A DNA stretch of 64,000 nucleotides, taken from contig NZ_JAUSZM010000003.1 in the NCBI RefSeq assembly GCF_030817655.1, positions 1,116,001-1,180,000 on the forward strand. The letters run 5' to 3'. This DNA is from Streptomyces sp. V4I2 (GTDB taxonomy: Bacteria > Actinomycetota > Actinomycetes > Streptomycetales > Streptomycetaceae). The notes beneath the pieces are model-generated. The model had not been told where the DNA came from, did not search any database, and saw nothing but the letters and a program-made list of their open reading frames with translations. Made by a program: the position numbers and the translations under genes. Positions 36,524 to 46,732 of the stretch are shown here, in pieces. Positions within the stretch are counted from its first letter, which is position 1. Each line of letters starts with the position of its first letter.

Positions 36524-37831
36524 CTACCGGTCAGCCGCCTCCGCCGGCCGGGTGCCGGAGGCCGACGCCGGCATGACGTCGTCGTCCGTCCGGTACGAGT
36601 CGGCGGCGTCGGCCGGTTCCTGCGCCGGGCCGCCGGGCCGGGCGCCGTTGCCCCGGGCCAGCCGGGCGGGCGTGGAGCGCAGGGCGCGGGCGAGCAGGTG
36701 GGAGCGTCCGGCGGCGACGGGTCCGAGAACCGCCAGCACGAGGACGTAGCCCGCGATGAACGGGGCCAGGCGTGCGTCGAGCCCCGCGCTGGTGGCCATG
36801 GCGGCGAGGATCAACGCGAACTCGCCGCGGGCCACGAGCGTCGTGGCGATGTCCGCTGCGGGCTCGGCGCCGTAGCCGTACAGGCGGGCGACGAGCAGGC
36901 CCGCGACCACGTTCATCACCAGGGTCAGCGCCGCCGCGGCGGCGACCGGTCCGGCGACGGACGCGACGACTGAAGGGTCGATGGCGAGCCCGAAGGCGAA
37001 GAAGAAGATCGCCGCGAAGGCGTCGCGCAGCGGATGCACCAGCTCGCGGATGCGCGGCCCGGACGGCGTACCGGCCAGGATCAGGCCCACCATGAAGGCG
37101 CCGATGGCGTCGGCGACCCCGAGCACCTCGGAGACACCGGCGACGAGGACCGCGGCACCGAGGAAGCTGATGACCAGCAGTTCGTCGTCGCGGACCTGGA
37201 TGAGCCGGCCGACCCACCGGGTGCCGTACCGGGCCGCGGCGGCCAGCACCAGCAGGAAGGCGAACGCCTTGCCCGCCTGCAGGACCACTTCCCCCATGTC
37301 CTCGGCACCGCTGAGGACCGGCTGCAGGGCCGCGAGGTACAGCGCGAGGAAGATGTCCTCCACCACGATCACGCCCAGGATCAGGCGGGTCTCCGGGCGG
37401 CCGATACGGCCCAGGTCGATGAGGATCTTGGTGACGATGGCGGACGAGGAGATCCCCAGGACACCGGCGAGGACCAGCGCCTCCCGCGTCCCCCAGTCCA
37501 GCGCGAACCCGAAGCCGAGGCCCGCGCCGACGTTCAGCAGCAGATACGTCCCGCCCGCACTCAGCAGGCGCTTGCCGCCGCTCCTGAGGTCGTCGAGATG
37601 GAACTCCAGGCCCAGGTAGAACAGCAGCAGCACCAGCCCGAGCGCGGAGAGCATCTCGAAGTCGTGGGCGTCCTCGACCAGGACCAGGCCCGGCGTGTGC
37701 GGGCCGAGCAGGATGCCGGCGAGCATGAACAGCGGGATCGTGGGCAGTCCGATCCTGCCGCCGAGGCGGGCGAGGAACGCGGCGGCCAGGAAGGCCCCGC
37801 CCATGGCGAGCAGAGTGTCAGCGTGTCCCAC
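36524..37831 (-). CDS. CPA2-family monovalent cation:proton antiporter
   Basis: A 435-residue membrane protein with about 12 segments: LLAMGGAFLAAAFLARLGGR, PLFMLAGILLGPHTPGLVLV, LGLEFHLDDLRSGGKRLLSA and the conserved VVEDIFLALYLAALQPVL, VARGEFALILAAMATSA. This is the KefB/GerN-like sodium or potassium/proton exchange domain without a C-terminal RCK/TrkA domain. The C-terminal 60 residues are disordered and cytoplasmic. A TrkA-C partner, usual in Streptomyces, is not adjacent. It would help in pH or K+/Na+ homeostasis. Confidence 0.88.
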   Translation of the reverse strand: MGHADTLLAMGGAFLAAAFLARLGGRIGLPTIPLFMLAGILLGPHTPGLVLVEDAHDFEMLSALGLVLLLFYLGLEFHLDDLRSGGKRLLSAGGTYLLLNVGAGLGFGFALDWGTREALVLAGVLGISSSAIVTKILIDLGRIGRPETRLILGVIVVEDIFLALYLAALQPVLSGAEDMGEVVLQAGKAFAFLLVLAAAARYGTRWVGRLIQVRDDELLVISFLGAAVLVAGVSEVLGVADAIGAFMVGLILAGTPSGPRIRELVHPLRDAFAAIFFFAFGLAIDPSVVASVAGPVAAAAALTLVMNVVAGLLVARLYGYGAEPAADIATTLVARGEFALILAAMATSAGLDARLAPFIAGYVLVLAVLGPVAAGRSHLLARALRSTPARLARGNGARPGGPAQEPADAADSYRTDDDVMPASASGTRPAEAADR

Positions 37832-38064
37832 GGGTCACCTCCTCGGACCACGCCGAGCGGCGGTCGGGCTTCACTTCACGGGGGTGGATACGGGTCCTCC
37901 TTCGTCCGAGGTCGTGCCGGGTGCCGTCGATCGTCGGGCGTCCCGGGGACGCGAGATCTCGGCCTTCCCCGCCACCGTCGCATCTCCGCGACGGGCGTCA
38001 CCATCGGTGCCGACACTCATTTCCGGACGGGCCGCCGAGGGTCACTCCACCGCTTCGACGGGCC

Positions 38065-38937
38065 TCAACTCCGCGTGAAACGGTACGTCTTGCTGTCGGT
38101 CAGAACGCAGAATCCAGGCGATACGACGATCACGCGCAGGGTGCCCGTACGGCGGTCGTAGTCGATGCCTTCCGCCTCGAAGGTGCCCGAGCAGGAGCTG
38201 CGCAGGGGCAGCTGGCGCAGGGCGGTGACGTGGCCGGTGACGTCGGACGTGCCGTTCGGTTCGGCGGAGAGGTCGATCTGGAGCAGCGGCTTGGTGATGC
38301 CGAACAGCGTGCCCGCCGGGTCGTCGGAGGAGCACAGCAGCCGGGTGGCGCTGAGGAAGTCGCAGCCCTGTACGTCGCGTACGGCGTGATCGAGGCGGAC
38401 GGTGGACGCCTGCGGGAGGTTCACCGAGGGCGAGGTGCCCGGATTGACGCCGGGGGTGGGGAAGACCAGCAGCCGGCTCATGGTGCCGTACTCCCCGGCC
38501 AGCATCCACTGGCCGCCGGGCGAGACGGCGACCCAGGAGTTGTTCAGCGCCTCCCCGGAGCTCAGCGTGTGGACGTACTCCGCCCAGGTCCCGCCCGGCG
38601 ACTGCACCCGGAACATCTTCGTGGTGCCGGAGTCCCGCTGGTAGGGCTCGATGTAGTGGCCGTCGTAGGAGGCGTCGGGGTCGCCCACGTGGTTCCAGCC
38701 GCGGCCGCTCAGGTCGACGGGGATGGCGCCGATTCCCGTGTACCGGTTGGCGGCCCCGGCCGGGACCTCGACCGAGGTGAGGCCCTGGCTCTCGGTCAGC
38801 GGGTCGGCCCGGTCGGAGCCCACCTCGGTCCAGGTGTCGGCGGCGGAGGCGGGCGACGCGGTGGCCAGTAGGGTGGCGGCGAGGACGACGGCGGCGGTGA
38901 GGACCGTGTGACAACGTTGCCGGGCACGCAGGGGCAT
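38065..38937 (-). CDS. Secreted hypothetical protein (beta-propeller-like)
   Basis: A 290-residue protein. The signal peptide covers about residues 1-32 (LTAAVVLAATLLATASPASA). The mature part has repeated beta-type stretches such as GWNHVGDPDASYDGHYIEPY, MFRVQSPGGTWAEYVHTLSS, WVAVSPGGQWMLAGEYGTMS and GIDYDRRTGTLRVIVVSPGF, which suggest a WD/NHL-like propeller. No catalytic motif was recognised. Four Cys residues (CDFLSATRLLC and CSGTFEA..CVL) could form disulfides outside the cell. Genes on either side do not indicate a role. Confidence 0.75.
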   Translation of the reverse strand: MPLRARQRCHTVLTAAVVLAATLLATASPASAADTWTEVGSDRADPLTESQGLTSVEVPAGAANRYTGIGAIPVDLSGRGWNHVGDPDASYDGHYIEPYQRDSGTTKMFRVQSPGGTWAEYVHTLSSGEALNNSWVAVSPGGQWMLAGEYGTMSRLLVFPTPGVNPGTSPSVNLPQASTVRLDHAVRDVQGCDFLSATRLLCSSDDPAGTLFGITKPLLQIDLSAEPNGTSDVTGHVTALRQLPLRSSCSGTFEAEGIDYDRRTGTLRVIVVSPGFCVLTDSKTYRFTRS

Positions 38938-39232
38938 GGAGGGGCTCCTCGGGGGGTGGACGTGATCGGGGGCGTGATCGGCGGACAGTCTGGCCCGACT
39001 GGGTGGTCATGTACAGACCAAAGTGAGAACGCTGTGTGTCGGCTCGGTCACGGTGCCGCGATCCGGCTTCACCGGACGGCCGCCGCCGTGTTGAGGGATG
39101 GTGGAAGAAGCCGCCGGGTGACGTCGCAGAGACGTCCGGACGCGGTAGAACAGGGGAGTCGGCACGGGGGAACGACGTGCCGCGAGGACGGCCGAAGGCG
39201 GTGCGTGCAATGAGAGCAGCCGGGAGAGTCCG

Positions 39233-41323
39233 GTGACCGAGGGCGGCGAGCAGCAGGAGCTGCCCGGCGGGCCCGTCGACGGGCCGGTGCGAGGGCCGGT
39301 CCAGCCGAGCGGGCTCCTCGACGTGCTCGGAGTGGCCTCGATCGTCCTGGACACCGACGGGCGCATCGTGCTGTGGAGCCCGCAGGCCGAGGAACTGTTC
39401 GGCTACCCGGCGCGGGACGCACTCGGGCAGTACGCGGCCCAGCTGATGATCCACGAGCAGCACGTCGACCTGGTGGTCAAGCTGTTCGCCGATGTCATGG
39501 AAACCGGTCAGGGCTGGGCCGGAGCGTTCCCGGTCCGTCACAAGGACGGCAGCACCAAGCTGGTGGAGTTCCGCAACATGCGGCTGCTGGACGACCAGGG
39601 CGACGTCTACGCCCTGGGGCTCGCCGCCGACCAGTCGACCGTACGGCGGCTGGAGCGGGACGTGGCGCTGTCGACGCGGATGGTCGCGCAGTCCCCGAAC
39701 GGGCTGGCCGTCCTGGACACCGATCTGCGGTACGTCTCCGTCAATCCGGCGCTGGAGCGGCTCAACGGCCTCCCGGCCGAGGAACACGTCGGACGCAGGA
39801 TCGGCGACCTCCTGCCGGACATCGACGCCGCGGCCCTGGAGTCCGCGGCCCGCCGGGTGCTGGAGACCGGACAGCCGCTGGTCGACCAGCAGAGTGTGGG
39901 CCGGACGCCGGCCGATCCGGAGGAGGAGCACGCCTGGTCGGTCTCTCTCTACCGGCTGGAGGACGCGCTCGGCAACGTGCTGGGCGTCGCCTGCTCGGTC
40001 GCGGACGTCACCGAGCAGCACCGGTCGGCCGTCGAGGCCGAGGCCGCGCGTCGCCGCCTGGCGCTCGTCGCGGACGCCTCCGCCCGGATCGGCACCACCC
40101 TGGACCTGGACCGCACCGCCCGGGAACTGGCCGAGGTCGCGGTGCCCGACCTCGCCGACATCGCGGCCGTGGATCTGCTGGAGGCGGTGGTGCAGGGCCG
40201 GCCCAGCACCCTCGGCCCCGCCGAACCCGCCGTCATCCGGGCCCTGGCCGTCGAGGCGGACCGGGCCCCGGACGCCCTCCTCGCGGCCGACCCGCCCGGA
40301 GAGGTGGCCCGGTACGCTCCCGACCGCCTGGTCACCGAGTGCGTACGCACCGGACAGCCGATCCTGGTCGCGCAGGTCGAGGCCGCCGACCTGACGCGCA
40401 TCGCCCGCTCCCCCGAGGCGGTCGAACTGCTGACCCGTGCCGGGGTGCACTCCTATCTGGCGGTGCCTCTGATCGCGCGCGGCGAGGTGCTCGGCGCCCT
40501 CGATCTCAAGCGCACCCGCAACCCGCTGCCGTTCACCGACGACGACGTGCTGCTCGCCCGTGAGCTGGCGTCCCGCGCGGCCGTGCAGATCGACAACGCG
40601 CGCTGGTACCAGAACGCCCGCGACACCGCCCTCACCCTCCAGCGCAGCCTGCTGCCCAGCCATCCGCCCGTCACCGGCGGTCTGGAGGTCGCCTCGCGCT
40701 ATCAGCCGGCGGGGGCCACCACCGAGGTCGGCGGCGACTGGTTCGACGTGATCCCGCTGGAGGGCGGCAAGACCGCGCTCGTGGTGGGCGACGTGATGGG
40801 CAGCGGCCTCAACGCGGCGGCGACCATGGGCCGGCTGCGCACCGCGACCAACACCCTGGCCTCCCTCGACCTCGATCCGGCCCGGCTCCTGGAGCACCTC
40901 GACCGGATCACCGACAACCTGGACCACTCGATCGCGACCTGCGTGTACGTCGTCCACGACCCGGAGCTGCGGCAGTGCCGGATCGCCAACGCCGGGCACC
41001 TGCCGCCCGCCCGGCTGCGTCCGGGACGTCCGCCGGAGCTTCTCGACCTGCCGACCGGGGCCCCGCTGGGAGTGGGCGGCGTCGCCTTCTCCACCACCAC
41101 CGTCGACCTCGAACCCGGCGACCGGCTGGTGCTCTACACCGACGGCCTCGTCGAGACCCGGCAGCACCCGCTCGACGAGCGCCTGAACGCGCTGTTGGCG
41201 CTGCTGGAGGGCCCCGACCGCCCGCTGGAGGAGGTCTGCGACCTCCTGTTGCGCACGCTGCACCAGCCCGACAACTCCGACGACGTGGCGTTGCTCATCG
41301 CGCGGGTGCAGACGGCGCCTTGA
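39233..41323 (+). CDS. PAS-PAS-GAF-SpoIIE (PP2C) serine phosphatase
   Basis: A 696-residue signalling protein. PAS1 is at about 20-130 (ASIVLDTDGRIVLWSPQAEE), PAS2 at 145-260 (GLAVLDTDLRYVSVNPALER), GAF at 280-440 and SpoIIE-type PP2C from about 465 to the end (VGGDWFDVIPLEGGKTALVV, metal-binding Asp residues in GGDWFD, VGDVMGSG and NSDDVALL). It would dephosphorylate an anti-anti-sigma factor after sensing redox, oxygen or a ligand. Unlike the larger gene at 52624 it has no HATPase kinase-like domain. The GTG start has GGGAG before it. Confidence 0.9.
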   Translation: MTEGGEQQELPGGPVDGPVRGPVQPSGLLDVLGVASIVLDTDGRIVLWSPQAEELFGYPARDALGQYAAQLMIHEQHVDLVVKLFADVMETGQGWAGAFPVRHKDGSTKLVEFRNMRLLDDQGDVYALGLAADQSTVRRLERDVALSTRMVAQSPNGLAVLDTDLRYVSVNPALERLNGLPAEEHVGRRIGDLLPDIDAAALESAARRVLETGQPLVDQQSVGRTPADPEEEHAWSVSLYRLEDALGNVLGVACSVADVTEQHRSAVEAEAARRRLALVADASARIGTTLDLDRTARELAEVAVPDLADIAAVDLLEAVVQGRPSTLGPAEPAVIRALAVEADRAPDALLAADPPGEVARYAPDRLVTECVRTGQPILVAQVEAADLTRIARSPEAVELLTRAGVHSYLAVPLIARGEVLGALDLKRTRNPLPFTDDDVLLARELASRAAVQIDNARWYQNARDTALTLQRSLLPSHPPVTGGLEVASRYQPAGATTEVGGDWFDVIPLEGGKTALVVGDVMGSGLNAAATMGRLRTATNTLASLDLDPARLLEHLDRITDNLDHSIATCVYVVHDPELRQCRIANAGHLPPARLRPGRPPELLDLPTGAPLGVGGVAFSTTTVDLEPGDRLVLYTDGLVETRQHPLDERLNALLALLEGPDRPLEEVCDLLLRTLHQPDNSDDVALLIARVQTAP

Positions 41324-41395
41324 CCTGAGGGGCGTCAGGCGCGGCTGGGATCGGGGTCCGGCCCGTGCCGCTGCCGCGCTGTCGCGCCCCGGTCG

Positions 41396-42230
41396 CTACA
41401 GCCGGGTCCCGACGACCACGTTGGCGTACCAGTCCTCCGACACGGCGAGGCGCGGCGTCAGCCCGCTGCGGGTGAACGCCTCGACGGCCGCCGGCGCGCT
41501 GGCGTTCGCTGGTCTCGACCAGGAGACAGCCGCCGGGGGCGAGCCACCGGGGTGCCTCGGCCGCGACCCGGCGCAGGACGTCCAGCCCGTCCGTGCCGCC
41601 GTCCAGGGCGACCAGCGGCTCGTGGTCGCGGGCTTCGGCGGGCAGGAGGGCGACCTCGCCGGTGGGGACGTACGGCACGTTGGCCGCCAAGATGTCGACG
41701 CGGCCGCGCAGTTCGCCGGGGAGGGCGTCGAACAGGTCGCCCGTGTGGACCTGACCGCCGGCGCCGGCGACATTGCGGCGGGCACAGCGTACCGCGGTCG
41801 GTTCGATGTCGGCGGCGTGCAGTTCGACGGGGCCGAGCGCGGCGGCGAGGGCGGCGCCGACGGCACCCGAGCCGCAGCACAGGTCCACCACGACGGCCGC
41901 GTCGGGGACTTGGGCGAGCGCCTGCTCGACGAGGAACTCGGTACGGCGGCGGGGTACGAAGACGCCGGGTTCCACGGTGATGCGCAGTCCCCGGAACTCG
42001 GCCCAGCCCAGGACGAGTTCGAGGGGCCGGCCCAGGACACGGCCGTCGACCATGGCGGCCAGTTCGTCCGGAGTGCGGGCGGCGGCGAGGATCAACCGTG
42101 CCTCGTCCTCGGCGAACACACAGCCGGCGGCACGCAGCGCGGCCACGACGGAGTCACGGGACACGGGCGAGGACTGCGGTGAAGAAGGCGAGGAAGGCGA
42201 GGGGGACGAAGACGGAGAAAGTGGAGGCAT
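41396..42230 (-). pseudogene. PrmC/HemK-like protein N5-glutamine methyltransferase with a frameshift
   Basis: The protein would be about 277 residues. The N-terminal frame includes WAEFRGLRITVEPGVFVPRR, the SAM-binding VVDLCCGSGAVGAALAAALG, and ILAANVPYVPTGEVALLPAE, with NVPY in place of the NPPY of classical PrmC. After LLVETSERQ one extra base (near 41500) shifts the frame; the other frame continues APAAVEAFTRSGLTPRLAVS and ends VVVGTRL. Unshifted, the frame runs on to 41295. The N-terminus is low-complexity Ser/Pro; a start at 42164 is also possible. It is convergent with the phosphatase. Confidence 0.75.
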
Positions 42231-42422
42231 GAAGCCGAGGGCCTTTCGGAAGCCGAAGGGCGCTCTCGCGGCCGCCTACTGGCGGTGGTCCGCGCCGGTT
42301 CGAGGAGAGAGCACCCGACCTGACACAGCGGTAATGGGTCTCACCTCCTCGGTCGTTCGCGACGGACACAGCGCGGCAACACTACCCCAACGATCAGTCG
42401 CCGAAGCCTCCCCCCGTCGCGA

Positions 42423-42437
42423 GTTGTATTATGCAAC
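42423..42437 (+). promoter_or_regulatory. Imperfect palindrome upstream of MarR gene
   Basis: GTTGTATTATGCAAC, arms GTTGTAT and ATGCAAC with one mismatch. It shares TTATGCAAC with the fadH palindrome at 35060-35079 and ends 20 bp before the MarR start, where it could serve autoregulation. Confidence 0.5.
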
Positions 42438-42457
42438 CAGTGACGCGAGGAGGGGCC

Positions 42458-42916
42458 GTGAACGCATCCGCACCGACCGGCGACGACGCAGCCGTGGAGA
42501 CCATCCACCGCGAACTGACGTCGTTCGCGCGTCGGGCCCGGGCCTCGGCCGGGCGCATGCACCCCGAGCTGTCGCTGGTGTCGTACACCCTGCTCGGGCA
42601 TCTGGAGGAGAGCGGCGGCTGTCGCGCCACCGACCTGGCCGCGCACTACGCCCTCGACAAGTCCACGGTCAGCCGCCAGGTGGCCGCCCTGGAGCGCGCC
42701 GGGCTCGTCGAGCGGCGCCAGGACCCGGAGGACCACCGCGTCCAGGTCCTGGACCTGACCGACGCCGGCCTGCGCATCCTTGCCCAGGTCACGGTGAGCC
42801 GCCGGGCGGTCTTCCGGGAGCGGCTCGCGGGCTGGCCGGCGGAGGACCTGGAGCGGTTCGCCCGGTATCTCGTGCGGTACAACGCCGGGTCGGCGACCGG
42901 CTCAAAGGGCGACTGA
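42458..42916 (+). CDS. MarR-family regulator
   Basis: A 152-residue winged-helix protein: MHPELSLVSYTLLGHLEESG is the first helix pair, RATDLAAHYALDKSTVSRQV AALERAGLVERRQDPEDHRV is the recognition helix and wing, and DLERFARYLVRYNAGS is part of the dimerisation helix. The GTG start has AGGAGGGG 2 bases upstream of CC. An imperfect palindrome overlaps its promoter and matches the site before fadH. The ligand may be a phenolic or acyl compound by family analogy. Confidence 0.87.
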   Translation: MNASAPTGDDAAVETIHRELTSFARRARASAGRMHPELSLVSYTLLGHLEESGGCRATDLAAHYALDKSTVSRQVAALERAGLVERRQDPEDHRVQVLDLTDAGLRILAQVTVSRRAVFRERLAGWPAEDLERFARYLVRYNAGSATGSKGD

Positions 42917-42920
42917 CCGA

Positions 42921-43991
42921 CTACGCCACCGGTACGGCCGTACGCCCCTCCGGCAGGCGTTCCGGTGCTCGCGCCGCCATGAAGGCGGTGGTGCGCCGCA
43001 GGCGGAAACCCAGGGACTCGTAGAGCCGGATGGCATTGGTGTTGCCGGCGCCGGTGTGCAGGAAGGGGGTCTCGCCGCGTTCCCGGATGCCGTGGGCGAC
43101 GGCGAGGATCAGCCGGGTCGCCAGTCCCTCGCCGCGGAAGGCCGGGTCGGTGCAGACGGCGCTGATCTCGGTCCAGCCCGGCGGATGCAGCCGCTCCCCC
43201 GCCATGGCGACCAGGGCACCCTCCCGCCGTATGCCGAGGTAGGTGCCGAGCTCGATGGTCCGGGGCAGGAAAGGGCCGGGCTGGGTCCGGGCGACCAGGT
43301 CGAGCATCTCGGGCACGTCGTCGGGGCCGAGTCGGACCGCCTCGGGTTCCGGGGCGGTGCTCAGGCCGTCGTCCACGAACTGAACGCCCTCTATTCGGAA
43401 CGTGACCTCCCAGTCCTCGGGGACCGGCCCCCGGAACCCGAGCAACGGCACCTCGGCACCGGGCCCCGCGAAGGCCGCGAGGTCGGCCCAGTCGTCGGCA
43501 TCGGGCTCGTCGGGCAGGGCCAGCCACGGCGTGACGTCCACGGGATAGCGCAGGATGCGGCCGTGCCGCTCGGCGAAGTGGGCGTGCGGGCCGGTGAGGG
43601 CGGCGCGGGCCGGGTTGTCCAGGACGTGGGGTACGGCGGTGGGCTGCGGCTGGCCGGGGCTATGGGGGTGGCCGAGGGCCTGCGGCTGACCGGCGGCCTG
43701 CCGTTCACCGGCGGCCTGCGGATCGCCAACGGCGCGCGGCCGCCCCGTGCGCTGCGGCTCGCCGACGGTCCGCAATCCGTCACCGGCCTGCGGCCGAGCG
43801 ACAGCCTGGGATCCGACAGTGGCCTGCGGACCACGGACGGCCTGCGGCCGGCCGGTGCGCTGCGGCTTCTCGGCGCGCCTCGCCTGACCGGCGGCCTGCG
43901 ATTCGCTGGTCATCTTCGGTCCGTCGTCGGCCCGCGGCCGGTCGACGGCCTGGTCTTCGCCGGTCGTCTGCGGTGCTTCCGCGGCGCTCAT
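42921..43991 (-). CDS. GNAT acetyltransferase with long repetitive N-terminal extension
   Basis: A 356-residue protein. Residues 1-115 are low complexity, built from variants of RPQA/GPQA/QAxGxPQ with Ala, Gly, Gln, Pro and Arg. The second half (about 220-345) is an FR47-type GNAT domain: VPEMLDLVARTQPGPFLPRT, AVCTDPAFRGEGLATRLILA (acetyl-CoA loop) and FLHTGAGNTNAIRLYESLGF. It acetylates an amine using acetyl-CoA; the substrate is unknown. The ATG overlaps the stop of the upstream oxidoreductase by 4 bp, which supports the long start and argues against a shorter product. Confidence 0.85.
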   Translation of the reverse strand: MSAAEAPQTTGEDQAVDRPRADDGPKMTSESQAAGQARRAEKPQRTGRPQAVRGPQATVGSQAVARPQAGDGLRTVGEPQRTGRPRAVGDPQAAGERQAAGQPQALGHPHSPGQPQPTAVPHVLDNPARAALTGPHAHFAERHGRILRYPVDVTPWLALPDEPDADDWADLAAFAGPGAEVPLLGFRGPVPEDWEVTFRIEGVQFVDDGLSTAPEPEAVRLGPDDVPEMLDLVARTQPGPFLPRTIELGTYLGIRREGALVAMAGERLHPPGWTEISAVCTDPAFRGEGLATRLILAVAHGIRERGETPFLHTGAGNTNAIRLYESLGFRLRRTTAFMAARAPERLPEGRTAVPVA

Positions 43992-44914
43992 CGGGCGACC
44001 TCGATCACGACCTTGCCGCGGGCGTGGCCGTCCTCGACCGTGCGCAGGGCCTCGCCGGCTCGGTCGAGGGGGAACGTTCCGGTGATGTGCGGGGTGAGGT
44101 CGCCGTTCAGTACGAGGTGGGCCACCGCCTCCAGGACGGCCGCGTTGCGGGCCCGGGCCACGCGGGTGCCGCCCAGCCGCTCGGCGTCCTCGGGCGGGGC
44201 ACCGGCGGTGATCAGCTTCGTGCGGTCGGTGAGGAGTCGGGCAGCCTCGGACAGCACCTCACCGCCCACGAGGTCGTAGACGCCGTCGACCCCGCCCGGT
44301 GCGGCGGCCCGCGCCCGCTCGGCCCAGCCCGGCCCGGAGGGGACGTGCACGGCGCCGAGCGACTCGACGAAATCCTTCTTGCTCTCGCCGGCGACACCGA
44401 CGACACGCAGCCCGAAGGCCCGGGCGATCTGTACGACCGCCACGCCCACGCCACCGCCCGCGCCGGTGACCAGCACGGTCGCGCCGGAGGGCAGGTCGAG
44501 CTGGCGGATTCCGTCGTACGCGGTCGCGGCGGCGACGGGCAGGGTCGCGGCGACGGTGAAGGACAGTTCGGCGGGCTTGTGCGCGGTCACCGCGGCGGGC
44601 AGCAGGGTGTACTCGGCGTAGCCGCCGGCCGCTGTGTTGCCGAAGACCTCGTCCCCGACGGCGAAGCCTTCGACGCCGTCGCCGAGCTCCTCGACGACCC
44701 CGGAGGCCTCGCTGCCGAGGACGGCGGGGAACACGCGGTCGCCGCTCTCGCCCGGCCGGCGGAACCCGGTGCGCAGCTTCCAGTCGACGGGGTTGACCCC
44801 GGCGGCCCGCACCGCGACCAGGACCTGGCCGGGGCCGGGCACAGGTCGGGCCACCTCGACGAGGGCCTCGGTCTCCGGACCGCCGTACCGTGTGAAGACG
44901 TATGCCTTGGGCAC
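43988..44914 (-). CDS. NADP-dependent oxidoreductase (zinc-free MDR / quinone oxidoreductase-like)
   Basis: A 308-residue medium-chain dehydrogenase. AAGVNPVDWKLRTGFRRPGE, GSEASGVVEELGDGVEGFAV and VLVTGAGGGVGVAVVQIARA identify the zinc-independent quinone oxidoreductase group; the zinc-ligand cysteines are absent. It probably reduces quinones or enones with NADPH. Starts at 44923 and 44914 are both GTG; the second is better spaced from GGAGAG. It overlaps the acetyltransferase gene by 4 bp, so the two form an operon. Confidence 0.88.
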   Translation of the reverse strand: MPKAYVFTRYGGPETEALVEVARPVPGPGQVLVAVRAAGVNPVDWKLRTGFRRPGESGDRVFPAVLGSEASGVVEELGDGVEGFAVGDEVFGNTAAGGYAEYTLLPAAVTAHKPAELSFTVAATLPVAAATAYDGIRQLDLPSGATVLVTGAGGGVGVAVVQIARAFGLRVVGVAGESKKDFVESLGAVHVPSGPGWAERARAAAPGGVDGVYDLVGGEVLSEAARLLTDRTKLITAGAPPEDAERLGGTRVARARNAAVLEAVAHLVLNGDLTPHITGTFPLDRAGEALRTVEDGHARGKVVIEVAR

Positions 44915-45132
44915 TGCTCCCACTCTCCTTCGCTGCCGCCGGTCAGACGGTTGTATGGGCCACCGGTTGCGACATCAGTCGGCAAGGAGGATCGGCGGTC
45001 CGCTATTCCCGGGGCGGCGGAGAGTTCATGCGGCCTTAATGATCGTGGGGCCGCCCCGGAGGCGGGGCAGGTGTGACGTGCGCGTACGGTTGAACGCGTT
45101 AGCCATTGCCGTCGCTGTCACGTTGGACCCAT

Positions 45133-45730
<598 letters not shown>

Positions 45731-45738
<8 letters not shown>

Positions 45739-46546
45739 GACGTCCGCTTCCCCCGGCTTTGCTTCCCCCGGCTTCACTCCTCCCGCTTTCGCTCCTCCCG
45801 GCTTCACTCCCGCGACGCGCTTCGCCGTGCCCGGGCGGATCGCCGTGAGCAAGCGGGCCGCCGCGGTGTGGCAGACCGCCACGCTCACCGAGATCCGCCG
45901 CGAGACCGCGCACACCGCCACGTACCGGTTCGCGGTGCCCGCCTGGGCGGGGCACCTGCCCGGCCAGCACCTGATGCTGCGGCTGACCGCCGAGGACGGC
46001 TACGCGGCGCAGCGCCACTACTCGATCGCCTCCGCGCCCGACGACTCGGGGCACATCGAGCTGACCCTGGACCATGTCGAGGGCGGTGAGGTCTCGGGCT
46101 GGTTCCACACGGTGGCGGAGCCCGGGGACGAGGTCGAGGTACGCGGTCCGCTGAGCGGCTTCTTCGCCTGGCCGGGCGACCGGCCCGCGCTGCTGATCGG
46201 CGCCGGCTCCGGGGTCGTACCGCTGATGTCGATGGTGCGGCATCAGCGGGCGCGGAGCCTGTCCGTGCCGTTGCGGATGCTGGTGTCCGCGCGCAGTCCC
46301 GAAGAGCTGATCTACGCCGGGGAGTTGGGCGCGGAGACGACACCCGTCTTCACGCGGAGCGCGCCCGAGGGTGTGCCGGTAGGACGTATGACGGTCGCAC
46401 ATGTGGCGCCGCTCCTGGCCGAGCAGCCGCCTGGTGGGTGGGAGGCCTATGTGTGCGGCTCCAACGCCTTCGCCGAGCATGCCTCGCGACTGCTGGTGGA
46501 GGCCGGTCAGCCGGTGGACCGTATCCGGATCGAACGCTTCGGCTGA
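45731..46546 (+). CDS. Ferredoxin-NADP reductase-type flavoprotein partner of the Moco protein
   Basis: A 271-residue protein. After a Ser/Pro/Phe repetitive N-terminus (four copies of a PGF/PAF-type unit), residues 35-270 form the FAD/NAD(P) module: LPGQHLMLRLTAEDGYAAQR, HYSIASAP (flavin phosphate site), LIGAGSGVVPLMSMVRH (pyridine nucleotide site) and YVCGSNAFAEHASRLLVEAG. It has no [2Fe-2S] ferredoxin domain. The GTG start overlaps the Moco gene. It probably delivers NAD(P)H electrons to that protein. Confidence 0.87.
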
Positions 46547-46732
46547 CGGCACGACCCATCAGACGACGCGGCCGTAGCCGTTCCGGCCGGCCCGCACCGC
46601 CCCAGCGTTTCGGCACTCCCTTGCTGGGCACTTGTCCGGCGGCCCCGGACGGGGCCGTCGGTGAACGATGCCGGTGGAACGGGTACTAGATCGTTGGGGG
46701 CACTCGCAGTCGTGCGCGGTGCGGAGGTCGAC

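Noticed and set aside
38042..41263. A 1073-codon minus-strand open frame
   Set aside because: It is antisense to the PAS-GAF-SpoIIE phosphatase gene, has no family similarity, and its composition mirrors the real gene.
43630..43960. Repeated GGCCTGCGG-type DNA units considered as a CRISPR-like array
   Set aside because: The units are irregular, lack unique spacers and lie within the coding frame of the GNAT N-terminal extension.
46676..46690. GGGTAC before the Rv1733c-like gene as a SigB promoter
   Set aside because: No GNNT element lies 14-16 bases upstream, and the GGAAC nearby is too close to a CGTT to fit a SigE promoter.
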